Below are positions 40,550 through 49,510 of a stretch of 64,000 nt of DNA, one piece after another. Location of the stretch: assembly GCF_019904175.1 (NCBI RefSeq), contig NZ_CP061913.1, positions 11,532,001 through 11,596,000 of the forward strand, read 5' to 3'. Position numbers and translations under genes: made by a program. The notes below the pieces were generated by a model. The model saw only the letters and a list, made by a program, of their open reading frames with translations, was not told where the DNA came from and made no database searches. Within the stretch, counting starts at the first letter, position 1. The number at the start of each line of letters is the position of its first letter. Source of the DNA: Dactylosporangium vinaceum. Its GTDB lineage: Bacteria; Actinomycetota; Actinomycetes; Mycobacteriales; Micromonosporaceae.

Positions 40550-41995
40550 GTGTCGCTCCCCTCTGGCGCTATCGAATCTGACGCCGCCGACGTGAACGAT
40601 ATCGACATCTACGGATTGCATACCGGGCGAGATCCGGTGAACGGCGAGGCCGGCCCCAAGGCCGTCGCCGCTCCCGCCGTGCCGGTGGACAGCCCCAAGG
40701 CGGCTGTCGGCGCACCCGTGCTCGACGACAGCCCGACCGACGAGCGTCCGGCGCCGCCGGTGCCGTCCGCGGCCAAGGACGTCGAGCCCGACGGGGACAA
40801 CGACGACGAGCCGGCCGAGACACCCAAGTGGCGCGCGTGGATGCGCCCGTGGATGGAGCCGTGGGTGCGCTCGCTGCGGGCGGCGCTCGGGGTGTGGTTC
40901 GGCGCGATCGCGGCGTACCTCTTCGTGACGTTCTTCGCCTGGCGCTTCGTGCCCAAGCACATTCCGCCGGTGCACGACCTGATGGGCACCTGGTACAAGT
41001 ACGACACCGTCTTCTACGTCCGCATCGCCGAAGACGGCTACCTGTGGAGCAAGTTCGCCCCGGCGTTCTATCCGCTCTATCCGGCGCTCATCAAGGCGCT
41101 GAACCCGATCTTCCCCGGTGGCGGCCTGCCCGCCGGCCTGTTCATCAGCATCATGTTCGGGCTTGTCGCGCTCGTGATGCTGCACCGCCTGGTCGACCAC
41201 GAGTTCGGTGAGAAGGTGGCCAGCCGCACGACGTTCTACATCGTCGCGTTCCCGGCCGGCTTCTTCCTGTTCGCGGCCTACAACGAGTCGCTCTACCTGG
41301 CGCTGGTGCTCATCTCGCTCTACGCCGCGCGCAAGGGCAACTTCTGGGTCGCCAACGTCGCCGCCGCGTTCGCCGGCTCGACGCGGCTCTTCGGGCTGCT
41401 GCTGGCCGCGCCGCTGATCTACGAGTACATGCGGCAGCGGGGCTGGAGCCTCCGTAAGATCCGTTGGGACGCGCTGAGCTTCGGGCTCATCCCGAGCGGC
41501 GTCGTCGCCTTCGCGATCTTCCTGGAGCGCACGACCGGCGACTGGCTGGCCTTCAGCCACGCTCAGGACGGCTGGAAGCGCAAGTACGACTGGCCCGGCG
41601 TGCCGATGTGGAAGACGCTGAAGCTGCTCAACGACAAGCCGTTCCTGCAGGACTGGCGGCTGCTGCAGCTGGTCAACCTGGCCGTGGTGGCCGGCGCGAT
41701 CATCCTGCTGCTGCTCGCGCTGCGCCGCCGCAGCCGGCTGAGCTTCCGCCCGGACCAGTACTACCTGCTGGTCTACGCGGCGGTGCCGATCCTGCTGTTC
41801 ATCTCGACCGAGACCGGCTGGCCCAACTACCTGATGTCGGCCACCCGCATCGGCCTGGAGTGGTTCCCGGCCTTCATCATCCTGGGCATGATGGGCCGCA
41901 GCCGGGCGTTCGAGCGGTTCTACCTGCTGCTGGCGATCATGGCCCAGGGCATGTTCCTGGCCCCGATGCTGCTCAACATCCAGTTCACCGCGTAA
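40550..41995 (+). CDS. PIG-V/Gpi18-like membrane mannosyltransferase
   Basis: This 481-residue membrane protein has an acidic, Pro/Ala-rich N-terminus of about 95 residues and then around ten membrane helices. TWYKYDTVFYVRIAEDGYLW is the luminal Asp-containing loop of GT-C glycosyltransferases, and FAPAFYPLYPALIKALNPIF and FPAGFFLFAAYNESLYLAL match PIG-V proteins. Such enzymes move mannose from polyprenyl phosphate to lipids or proteins outside the membrane. GTG 40550 is supported by the -10 box just upstream. A bidirectional terminator follows. Confidence 0.85.
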   Translation: MSLPSGAIESDAADVNDIDIYGLHTGRDPVNGEAGPKAVAAPAVPVDSPKAAVGAPVLDDSPTDERPAPPVPSAAKDVEPDGDNDDEPAETPKWRAWMRPWMEPWVRSLRAALGVWFGAIAAYLFVTFFAWRFVPKHIPPVHDLMGTWYKYDTVFYVRIAEDGYLWSKFAPAFYPLYPALIKALNPIFPGGGLPAGLFISIMFGLVALVMLHRLVDHEFGEKVASRTTFYIVAFPAGFFLFAAYNESLYLALVLISLYAARKGNFWVANVAAAFAGSTRLFGLLLAAPLIYEYMRQRGWSLRKIRWDALSFGLIPSGVVAFAIFLERTTGDWLAFSHAQDGWKRKYDWPGVPMWKTLKLLNDKPFLQDWRLLQLVNLAVVAGAIILLLLALRRRSRLSFRPDQYYLLVYAAVPILLFISTETGWPNYLMSATRIGLEWFPAFIILGMMGRSRAFERFYLLLAIMAQGMFLAPMLLNIQFTA

Positions 41996-42033
41996 CGCGG
42001 GCAACTGCGCACGTCAGCGGGACCGCACGTCGA

Positions 42034-42076
42034 AGGGCCGTTCGTGGCCGGCCAGAGGCCACCCGCGAACGGCCCT
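42034..42076. terminator. Bidirectional terminator
   Basis: AGGGCCGTTCG (42034-42044) and CGAACGGCCCT (42066-42076) form a perfect 11-base-pair stem, with a further GTGGCC/GGCCAC pairing in the loop. It sits between the convergent mannosyltransferase and S8 protease genes. Confidence 0.85.
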
Positions 42077-42080
42077 CTCG

Positions 42081-44966
42081 CTACGGGATCGTCGGCCGCT
42101 GCGGCCCGATCGCCACGGTGGTCCACGCCCTCGCGGCAGTACCGTCGCCGAATTCGACAAGGCCCAGGTAGCGCTTCGTCGGATCAAGTCCCTGCCATGC
42201 CACATCGAAGTGCAGGGCGTCGTTCGGCGCCACCGGCCGCTGCTTCGGCGAGACTGTCAGGTTGCCGGTCAGCGGGGCGCCGACCACGAACAGGTGCGCC
42301 TTCACCACCTGGTCGGTGAGCGTCGGGGGCAGTCCGAACTGCACGACGTACACCTGGAAAGTCCCGGAACCGCCGTTGAGCGGCACCTCCTCGTCGGACG
42401 TCGTGCCGTCGCTGCGGCCGACGAGCTCGCCGTCCTGGTAGACGTAGAGGTCCAGGTCGGTGCCCGGCGCGACATCGGCGTCGTACGTGGCCAGCCGGGC
42501 CAGCTTCACCGCCGGCGGCAGCGTGAACTCGAAGCTGAAGATCGCCGGTGACAGCCCGGGCGCCGACGGCACGAACGCGGCCGTCGCACCGATCAGCTTC
42601 TGGCTGTGCTCGCTCGAGGCCGCGAGACCGTACGGGTGGGCCGTGACGATCCCGCTGTACCCCGAGACCAGGTCGATCCCCGCGTGGCCGGCCGCCCCGG
42701 TGCCGGTGATCTCGCCCGGGCCGGTCAGCGCCACCGGGCGAACCGCGATCGGAGAGCGCACAGCGTGGCCTCGCAGGTCGGTCCAGGTCAGGGCGCCGAA
42801 GGTGTACTGCCGGTATGTCGCATCGGTCCGCTTCACCGACACCTTGAACGTGGCCGAGCCACCGGCGGGGACGGTGATCGTCGGTGGGCTGACCTCGACG
42901 GTGGTGCCGGGCGGTGGCGTGACCGTGGCAACGTACACACTCGGCAGGTCGGTGACGTTGGTGACGGTCCGCGTCACGGTCTGGTCACCGGGCAGCGAGC
43001 CGATCCCGATCGACGGGTAGTTCAGATCGCTCGGATCGATCGCGCCGACCACCGGGCACCAGTCGCTGGCCAGCTGCATCTGGTCGATCCCACAGGCGTA
43101 CCGCGCCCAGTCCGCCGCCCCCGAGTCGTAGACCAGGCCCGGGTCGAACGCGCGGGCCGGGCGGACCTGGCCGGAGCCGTCGTCGAACGGGTTGGCCGGG
43201 TGGGCGCCGCGCTGGATGGCCCCGCCCGTGTTGTCCACGTTGCCGGCGGTCGTCATCATCGCCGACTTCAGCGCGGCCGGCGACCACTGCGGGTGCCGGG
43301 CCAGCAGCAGCGCGGCGATCCCGGCGATGTGCGGGCTGGACATCGAGGTGCCGCTCTCGCCGTCCCACATGTTGCCGTGGTGCCCGGCCGGGGAGACGCC
43401 GGCGACGATGTCGACACCGGGCGCGGTCAGGTCGGGCTTGATGAGGTCCCCGTCGCCGGCGTCGGCCGGGCCGGACGAGGAGAACGCGGCCACGGCGGGG
43501 GCGCGGGCCACGGTGGTCGTGGTCGCGGAGAGCGCCGCGTGCGGGTTCGCGCCGCGGACGTACTCCTTGATCGCCGCCCCGGTCACCTCGTCCACGTGGA
43601 CCGTGGGGATGACGTGGTAGTCGGCGTTCAGGGAGTTTTCGCTCGGGTTGTAGAGCACCATCCCGACCCCGCCGGCGTCGCGCACGGCGATGCTCTTGTC
43701 GGTGCGCGGGTTCACGCCCCGCTTGCAGAGCACGATCCGGCCCTTGACCTTCACCGGGTCCAGCGCGCCCGGGTAGCACAGCTCGACCCGGTCGGCCGCG
43801 GCCCCGGCCAGGCCGGCGTTCACCGAGTCGACGAGCGGCGCGTCCGGCACCGCGTCGCCCTGGCCGATCCCCTGGTAGGTCCGGCCGTTGCCGAGCGTCA
43901 CGCTCTTGATCGCGCCGCGGTCGTGCGAGCTCGCGGCGACGGTGGTCACCCAGGGCGCGTTGTGCGCGACGGTGGACGCGTCCGGGCCCTCGTTGCCGGC
44001 CGACGCGGCGATGAACACGCCCGCCGCGGCCGCGTTGTAGAAGGCCAGGCTGACCGGGTCGACGACCAGCCGGGTGGAGCCGGAGACCGAGTAGTTGATG
44101 ACGTCGGCGCCGTCGGCGACCGCGTCGTCGATCGCGGCGAGCAGGTCGACGGTGCCGCCCGAGCCCTCCCCGTCCTCCTGCCGCCACAGCGCCTTGTACA
44201 CCGCGATCCGGGCGCCCGGGGCCATGCCGGAGACGCTGCCGACGGGCTTGCCGTTGATCGTCGCCGCCACGTCGTAGTCGCCGGCCGCCGTGGTCGCAGT
44301 GTGGGTGCCGTGGCCGTCGTAGTCCCGCGGCGAGCGGAACTCCCCGCTCCAGCCGCCGAAGCCGCTGCTGTCGTAGAAGCGCGCGCCGATCACCTTGTTG
44401 TTGCAGGTCACCTGCTGCTGCGGCGTCCCCGTGCCGGCCACGCAGGTGCCCTTCCACTTGGCGTCGATGACGGCCTGGTCGGGGCGCGGCTCGGGCAGCC
44501 CGGCCAGGCTGGGGTTCTCCGGCCAGAATCCGGTGTCGATGTCGGCGATGATCATGCCCTCGCCGGCCCGGGTGGGGTCGCCGAACTGCTTCGCCCACAC
44601 GCCGTCGGCCCCGGCCAGCCCCAGGAACGCCGGCGTGCTGATGGTGTCGGCGGTGTGCCGCTCGTTCTTCCAGATCCGGGCCACGCCGGGCGTGCGCTCG
44701 ACCTTCTCGCGCTGCGCGGCGGTGAGCGCGGCCGCGAACCCGTTGAACACGGTGTCGTAGTCCCGCACGGTCCGGCCGATGCCGGCCCGGCGCAGGACCG
44801 ACTCCCGGTTGGCGCGCACGGCGGCCCGGGCGCTCTCGGTCCGCCGTGCCGGATCGCCCGAGAGCTGCACGATATAGAGCGTCGTGTCGGATTTTGCCAG
44901 AGCCTGCGTCGGTACTGCGAAGACGCCGGACAGCACCAGAGCGATGACGAGAACGATTCGACCCAC
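42081..44966 (-). CDS. Secreted S8 family serine peptidase (subtilase)
   Basis: This 961-residue exported protease starts with a signal peptide ending ALA around residue 24, then an I9 propeptide-like inhibitor (TLYIVQLSGDPARR). Catalytic Asp is in ADIDTGFWPE near residue 140, His in GHGTHTATTAAG near 220 and Ser in GTSMSSPHIAGIAALL near 540. A PA domain insert lies before the serine (GRIVLCKRG), and Fn3-like domains occupy the C-terminus. This layout is that of large actinobacterial and plant-type subtilases. It begins 19 bases after the CPBP protease gene, with which it is probably cotranscribed. Confidence 0.95.
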   Translation of the reverse strand: MGRIVLVIALVLSGVFAVPTQALAKSDTTLYIVQLSGDPARRTESARAAVRANRESVLRRAGIGRTVRDYDTVFNGFAAALTAAQREKVERTPGVARIWKNERHTADTISTPAFLGLAGADGVWAKQFGDPTRAGEGMIIADIDTGFWPENPSLAGLPEPRPDQAVIDAKWKGTCVAGTGTPQQQVTCNNKVIGARFYDSSGFGGWSGEFRSPRDYDGHGTHTATTAAGDYDVAATINGKPVGSVSGMAPGARIAVYKALWRQEDGEGSGGTVDLLAAIDDAVADGADVINYSVSGSTRLVVDPVSLAFYNAAAAGVFIAASAGNEGPDASTVAHNAPWVTTVAASSHDRGAIKSVTLGNGRTYQGIGQGDAVPDAPLVDSVNAGLAGAAADRVELCYPGALDPVKVKGRIVLCKRGVNPRTDKSIAVRDAGGVGMVLYNPSENSLNADYHVIPTVHVDEVTGAAIKEYVRGANPHAALSATTTTVARAPAVAAFSSSGPADAGDGDLIKPDLTAPGVDIVAGVSPAGHHGNMWDGESGTSMSSPHIAGIAALLLARHPQWSPAALKSAMMTTAGNVDNTGGAIQRGAHPANPFDDGSGQVRPARAFDPGLVYDSGAADWARYACGIDQMQLASDWCPVVGAIDPSDLNYPSIGIGSLPGDQTVTRTVTNVTDLPSVYVATVTPPPGTTVEVSPPTITVPAGGSATFKVSVKRTDATYRQYTFGALTWTDLRGHAVRSPIAVRPVALTGPGEITGTGAAGHAGIDLVSGYSGIVTAHPYGLAASSEHSQKLIGATAAFVPSAPGLSPAIFSFEFTLPPAVKLARLATYDADVAPGTDLDLYVYQDGELVGRSDGTTSDEEVPLNGGSGTFQVYVVQFGLPPTLTDQVVKAHLFVVGAPLTGNLTVSPKQRPVAPNDALHFDVAWQGLDPTKRYLGLVEFGDGTAARAWTTVAIGPQRPTIP

Positions 44967-44985
44967 AGGCTCAGGCTAATTGTCC

Positions 44986-45741
44986 TTATTTGCTCGAGTT
45001 CAGGAATCCGAGATGATCCTTGAGCAGCGCGTATCCGACGAACGACACGATGTCGAGGATCGAGTGCGCGATGATCAACGGCATCACGCGCTGCGTCCGG
45101 CGGAAGAAGTACCCGAACACCAGACCCATCACGAAGTTGCCGACGAACCCGCCGAAGCCCTGGTAGAGGTGGTACGACCCGCGGATCACCGCGCTCGTGA
45201 CGACCGCCGACCACCAGCCCCACTGCATGTCGCGCAGGCGGGTCAGGAGGTACGCGATCATCACGACCTCCTCGAGCACCCCGTTCTCGACCGCCGAGAG
45301 GACAAGCACCGGCACCGACCACCAGTGGTCGCCGAGCGCCTCGGGCACGATCTGGGCGCTTACCCCGAGCCGGCGGGCCACCCACACGAGCCCGAGCCCG
45401 GGCAGCCCGATGAGCGCGGCCAGCCCCACGCCGCTGAGCAGGTCGAACCCGGGACGCCGCCCGTCGAGCCCCACCGCGAGGTCCTCGTGCGCACGCCGCA
45501 GCAGGTGTACCGCGAGCAGCGCCGGCACCACCCCGAGGCCGATGTTCGCCAGCTGATACAGCAGGTCGAGCCACGGCCGGTCGGCGACGACCGTCGGGTT
45601 GAGGGTCGCGGTCTGCTCGGACAGCGGCTTGACGTAGGTCAGCCGGTTGATGATGTTCAGGATCGCGTAGATCGCCGAGCTGCCGAGCGAGACGCCGAGC
45701 ACGAGCAGGATCTCGGCCCTGATCCCACGCTTCTCGATCAC
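44986..45741 (-). CDS. CPBP family intramembrane metalloprotease
   Basis: The protein (251 residues) has about six to seven membrane helices. ENGVLEEVVMIAYLLTRLR supplies the EE pair of the CPBP (Abi) motif 1, with Tyr instead of the common Arg, and AHSILDIVSF the conserved His-x-x-x-Asp of motif 3. GFGGFVGNFVMGLVFGYFF is motif 2. Relatives cleave or process membrane-bound substrates, including prenylated proteins and bacteriocins. The operon with a secreted subtilase is notable. Confidence 0.85.
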   Translation of the reverse strand: MIEKRGIRAEILLVLGVSLGSSAIYAILNIINRLTYVKPLSEQTATLNPTVVADRPWLDLLYQLANIGLGVVPALLAVHLLRRAHEDLAVGLDGRRPGFDLLSGVGLAALIGLPGLGLVWVARRLGVSAQIVPEALGDHWWSVPVLVLSAVENGVLEEVVMIAYLLTRLRDMQWGWWSAVVTSAVIRGSYHLYQGFGGFVGNFVMGLVFGYFFRRTQRVMPLIIAHSILDIVSFVGYALLKDHLGFLNSSK

Positions 45742-45772
45742 GCGGGCAACTGTACTTACCCCGAGGGCGGGC

Positions 45773-45798
45773 GGGCGGCCACCGCACCTGGGCCGCCC
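45773..45798 (-). terminator. Hairpin after the flavohemoglobin-like gene
   Basis: GGGCGGCC and GGCCGCCC pair around a 10-base loop, just past the stop of the 45805-46917 gene on the minus strand. No T-run is present. Confidence 0.6.
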
Positions 45799-45804
45799 AC
45801 CCGC

Positions 45805-46917
45805 TCAGACATCACCGAAGGCGTCGTACTTGATGCGAATCGCCGGGACCTGCATCTCGGCGAGGGTTCGGAGGGTCGACTTCACCATTGTCGGCGAGCC
45901 GGAGACGAAGAAGTCGTGGTCGCGCCAGGGCCCGTAGCGGGCCACGATGTCGGAGACGTTGCCGTGCTCGCCGGGGAAGTCGGGGTCGTCGCTGGTGGCC
46001 GCCACGACCGAGAGCCACGGGTATCGGGCGGCCAGCCGGTTGAGGCAGGCCAGGTCGTAGAGGTCGTCGCGGTCCTTGGCGCCGAAGAAGACGTGCACCC
46101 ACCGGGTCCGGTTGGCCCGGGTCATCTCCTCGATGAGCGCCTTGATCGGCGCCAGCCCGGTGCCGCCGGCGACGCAGACGATGTCCCGGGTCGAGCGGCG
46201 GTCGAGCGTCATCTGGCCCATCGGTGCGCCCAGGCGGATCATGTCGCCCGGCCGCACCCGCCGGACCAGCGCCGACGACACCCAGCCGGCCCCCACCGCG
46301 CGGACGTGGAAGTCGAGCGAGCCGTCCTTGCGCGGCGCGTTGGCCGCCGAGTACACGCGCCACAGCCGCGGCTGGTACTTGGTTTCGACGCTGAGGTACT
46401 GCCCCGCGCGGTACTCCAGCGGCTGCATCGGCTTGACGGTCATGACAGCGATGTCCCGGCTGCGCCGCTCGTGGTAGAGCACCTCCGCGTGCCAGTACGG
46501 CGGGTTGCTCAGGTCGGCCTCGGCGCCGGCGATCATTTTGTCGGCGATCACGGCGTAGGCGTCGCTCCACGCCTGGTCGAACTCGATCGACCACTGGTCA
46601 CCGGCGAAGGTGCGCAGCGCCTCCATCAGCGCCGAGCCGACGACCTCGTAGTGCTCGGGCTGGACGTGGAACTTGCGGTGGTCCCGGCCGAGCGACTGAA
46701 GGTACTCCTCGAAGTGCTCCGGATCGTCGACCGTCTGCACGGCCGTCACGATGGCGCCCAGGAGCCGGGAGCGCTGGACGTCCATCTGCACCGGAAACAG
46801 GTCCCGCAGCTGCGGGTTGTTGAGGAACATGCGCGCGTAGAAGTAGCTGGCGAGCTTGTCCTGGTGCTCCTCGACGAGGGTCCAACTCTCCTTCAGTAAT
46901 CGCGACAGATTGCTCAT
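45805..46917 (-). CDS. Globin-FAD/NAD reductase (flavohemoglobin-like) protein
   Basis: This 370-residue protein has an N-terminal globin domain (residues 1-135, with YFYARMF at the B10 Tyr region and GRDHRKFHVQPEHYEVVG carrying the proximal His). A ferredoxin-NADP-reductase-like part follows: RLWRVYSAAN is the FAD site, VCVAGGTGLAPIKALIEEM the NAD pyrophosphate loop and DHDFFVSGSP the C-terminal strand. Such proteins detoxify nitric oxide with O2 and NADH, or transport electrons. It is divergent from the PNPOx-fold gene, with 246 bases between the starts. Confidence 0.9.
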   Translation of the reverse strand: MSNLSRLLKESWTLVEEHQDKLASYFYARMFLNNPQLRDLFPVQMDVQRSRLLGAIVTAVQTVDDPEHFEEYLQSLGRDHRKFHVQPEHYEVVGSALMEALRTFAGDQWSIEFDQAWSDAYAVIADKMIAGAEADLSNPPYWHAEVLYHERRSRDIAVMTVKPMQPLEYRAGQYLSVETKYQPRLWRVYSAANAPRKDGSLDFHVRAVGAGWVSSALVRRVRPGDMIRLGAPMGQMTLDRRSTRDIVCVAGGTGLAPIKALIEEMTRANRTRWVHVFFGAKDRDDLYDLACLNRLAARYPWLSVVAATSDDPDFPGEHGNVSDIVARYGPWRDHDFFVSGSPTMVKSTLRTLAEMQVPAIRIKYDAFGDV

Positions 46918-47163
46918 CGGTGCCCTTCGCGGTCAAACGTAGGTGCGGTCCGCGAATCAGCGTCACTACCTGCGAAGACCACGCGACGCACTGCCTGTGC
47001 GACCTGGCGTGTGCGGGCGCGAAATCCCCCGCGACGCGCCGGTGCGAAGCACTGGACATGCCCCGTCACATCCTCCGAACGGCGGCGTCGCACCGGCTGT
47101 CCGGCTGGTCCTGGGCCGCACGGCGCACGGTGGGCCACAGGCGTTCAGAACCCGGAGGTGCCC

Positions 47164-47637
47164 GTGCCGACAGTCCCTATTGCCAAACCGCACGCGGCGG
47201 ATCGATCAGTCCTCGCCGCTCTCGACGAACGGATGCAAAGCTTCATCCGCCGCCAGGAGATGATGTTCGTCGCCACCGGTGACCCCGACGACGGCCATGA
47301 CTGCACCTTCGTCACAGGCGGTGCGGGCTTCGTCCGGATACTGAGCGTGAATCGTCTCGCGTGGCCCGAGTTCGACGACGCGAGCCTTTCCACCGCGGTC
47401 GCCGACATTGCGCACGACCCGCGAATGAGCCTGTTGTTCGTCGACTTCGCCCGCGGCGCGATAGGTCTGCACGTCAACGGCCTGGCGAAGGTACTCGACG
47501 ACGACGCCATGCGCCGGGCCTACCGCAAGCTGAACCTCGACCCCTCCTTCGACCTGGTAGCCGAGCGCCGGCCGGCCCGCTGGATCACCGTTTACGTAGC
47601 GGAGGCATACCTGTCGGCGGCCGGCGAACTGGACTGA
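47164..47637 (+). CDS. Pyridoxamine 5'-phosphate oxidase-family protein
   Basis: This 157-residue protein has the flavin-binding split-barrel fold: FIRRQEMMFVATGDPDDGHD, DCTFVTGGAGFVRILSVN and SLLFVDFARGAIGLHVNGLA are the strands and turns of that family. The C-terminal RRPARWITVYVAEAYL is typical. Ligand could be FMN, F420 or heme. GTG 47164 has GGAGG six bases upstream; GTG 47158 is in frame. It is divergent from the flavohemoglobin-like gene, which suggests a shared redox or nitrosative stress role. Confidence 0.82.
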   Translation: MPTVPIAKPHAADRSVLAALDERMQSFIRRQEMMFVATGDPDDGHDCTFVTGGAGFVRILSVNRLAWPEFDDASLSTAVADIAHDPRMSLLFVDFARGAIGLHVNGLAKVLDDDAMRRAYRKLNLDPSFDLVAERRPARWITVYVAEAYLSAAGELD

Positions 47638-47892
47638 CGACCACGAAACTAAACGTTACCTAATCCCATAAGAATCGCACGATTCATTCACGTTCAACGA
47701 GACCTAAAGGGGTTCACACCCGGCTCACCGCCGCTCACACTGAGTGGATGGCGCTGAGCCGGGCCGACGCATTTCCGCAAGTGCACCCGTACGATTCTTG
47801 CCGCCGCGGTCCCGCCAGACCGCGGCTTTTGCACAACTGGCTCGCGTCCATTCACGTGGCGATTGCAGCAACCCGCCCATGAAGGAGCAGCG

Positions 47893-48495
47893 ATGACCAG
47901 CGACGTGGCAGCCGACCGCACGACCGCGCCCGCCCCCGTGCCCCTCCGCCCGACCGGCACCCCCCGGCCCAGCGAGGTCATGGCGGCGCTCGGCATTGTG
48001 CAGTTGGGCGACCCGATGCTCACGACCGGGACCCGCCCGTTCGACCTGCCACGTGAGCGGGACGAGGCCCTGCGCATCCTGGACCGGCTCACTGCCACGG
48101 CCGACGCCGTCGAGCGGGTCCACGACTTCGTCGGCGGTCAGATGGGCCTGGCCGCCCCGCAGATCGGCGAGTCCCGGTCGATCGCCATCTTCCGCTCGGC
48201 CGGCGTCCCGCAGCTGGCGCTGATCAACCCGCAGGTGATCGAGGTCGGTCCGGCGTCGCACTCGGACTGGGCCGAGGACACGGAGGGCTGCCTCAGCTTC
48301 TTCGACTTCCGCTGCACGTTCCGCCGCCCCCGGACCGCGGTGATCAGCTACCTCACTCCCGCCGGCGACGAGGCCGTGGCCCGCTTCACCCACGGCCGCC
48401 TGGCCCGCGACGTCCTGCACGAGGTCGACCACCTGTACGGCGTCCTCTGCGTCGACCACATCGAGTCCGGCGCACCCGGCCTCTCGGTGGCCTGA
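47893..48495 (+). CDS. def: Peptide deformylase
   Basis: The enzyme removes the formyl group from the initiator Met of new proteins. All three motifs are visible: GGQMGLAAPQIG (GxGxAAxQ, with Met in place of one Gly), EGCLSFFDF (EGCLS) and VLHEVDHLYG (HExDH) with the two His and the Cys binding the metal. The length of 200 residues includes a 35-residue N-terminal extension. ATG 47893 has AAGGAG nine bases upstream. The 255 bases before it hold no gene. Confidence 0.93.
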   Translation: MTSDVAADRTTAPAPVPLRPTGTPRPSEVMAALGIVQLGDPMLTTGTRPFDLPRERDEALRILDRLTATADAVERVHDFVGGQMGLAAPQIGESRSIAIFRSAGVPQLALINPQVIEVGPASHSDWAEDTEGCLSFFDFRCTFRRPRTAVISYLTPAGDEAVARFTHGRLARDVLHEVDHLYGVLCVDHIESGAPGLSVA

Positions 48496-48530
48496 CCGCG
48501 CGGATCGATCCCGGCACCGCGATCGGCGGG

Positions 48531-49310
48531 TCAGACGTGCGCGTGCACCACGCCGAACTCGGCCGCGCGGCCGTCCGGGCGATGCGGCCGGATGCGCTCG
48601 CCGTGCCCGGCGTTGGCCCCGAGCGCGGCGTGGTCGGCGAAGGCGTCGACGCGGTGCAGGGCGGCGCGGTCGTGCAGCACGGCGCGCAGTTCGGAGACGC
48701 CGACGTAGAACAGCGACGGGGCCCAGGTGTGGGCGAGGTCGCTGCGCATCATGGGGGCGATGTTGAGCACCGCGCACCCGGCGACGTGGGCGCTCGCCAC
48801 GCCGACCGCCGAGTCCTCCACGGCGACGCAGCCGGCCGGCCCGAGACCGAGGGCGTCCATCGCGGCGAGGTACGGCGCGGGGTCGGGCTTGGGCCGGTGG
48901 CCGTCGTCGCCGCAGACGACCGCGTCGAAGGTGCCGGGCCCGGCCTCCGCGAGCACGTATTCGACGAGCTCGCGGTAGGTCGACGTGACGAGCGCCACCT
49001 TGAGGCCGGCGGCGCGCACCGAGGCCAGCAGCGAGCGGGCGCCCGGAAGCCAGTGCACGCCGCGGGCGTAGGACTCGCGCACCCGCCGCTGCACCCAGTC
49101 GACGTCGGCCTGGACGTCGTAACCCACCCAGCCGTACTGCTGATGGATGCGCCGCATCGCCACCGTCGCATCGAGCCCGCTCAGGCTCCGCAGCAGCTCA
49201 TCGGTGACCTCGGCGCGGCGGGAGCGCACCAGGGCGGTGTTCGCGGCGGCCCATACGGGCTCGCTGTCGATGAGCGTGCCGTCGAGGTCGAATAAGACCG
49301 CTTCCGCCAC
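48531..49310 (-). CDS. HAD-superfamily hydrolase
   Basis: This 259-residue protein starts with the nucleophile motif VLFDLDGTLIDSEPVW, followed by a helical cap, VALVTSTYREL for motif II Thr/Ser, and CGDDGHRPKPDPAPYL then GCVAVEDSAVGVASAHVAGC for motifs III and IV. These define a subclass IA phosphatase of the beta-phosphoglucomutase/phosphatase branch. The gene is convergent with the peptide deformylase gene and monocistronic. Confidence 0.92.
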   Translation of the reverse strand: MAEAVLFDLDGTLIDSEPVWAAANTALVRSRRAEVTDELLRSLSGLDATVAMRRIHQQYGWVGYDVQADVDWVQRRVRESYARGVHWLPGARSLLASVRAAGLKVALVTSTYRELVEYVLAEAGPGTFDAVVCGDDGHRPKPDPAPYLAAMDALGLGPAGCVAVEDSAVGVASAHVAGCAVLNIAPMMRSDLAHTWAPSLFYVGVSELRAVLHDRAALHRVDAFADHAALGANAGHGERIRPHRPDGRAAEFGVVHAHV

Positions 49311-49510
49311 GCGGGCAATCGTAGCGACGCCTCTTGACGGTTCTCACGCGGCGTGCACGTTTTTCACGCGCTCGGTGTACAGAACGTAGTCAATTCCTCA
49401 GCATTATGTTTCAAACGCACAGAGGGTAGGTGTTCGCTTACCGGAATACAGCGTGCGCTTCAGAGCCGCTTTGGCCGTGCCGAAGGGCCGCCGCCAGCCC
49501 TCCGGTCCGG

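Noticed and set aside
42606..45023. 805-codon plus-strand frame opposite the subtilase
   Set aside because: Val/Arg/Asp/Gly-rich sequence without domains, exactly antisense to the S8 protease gene with its catalytic motifs.
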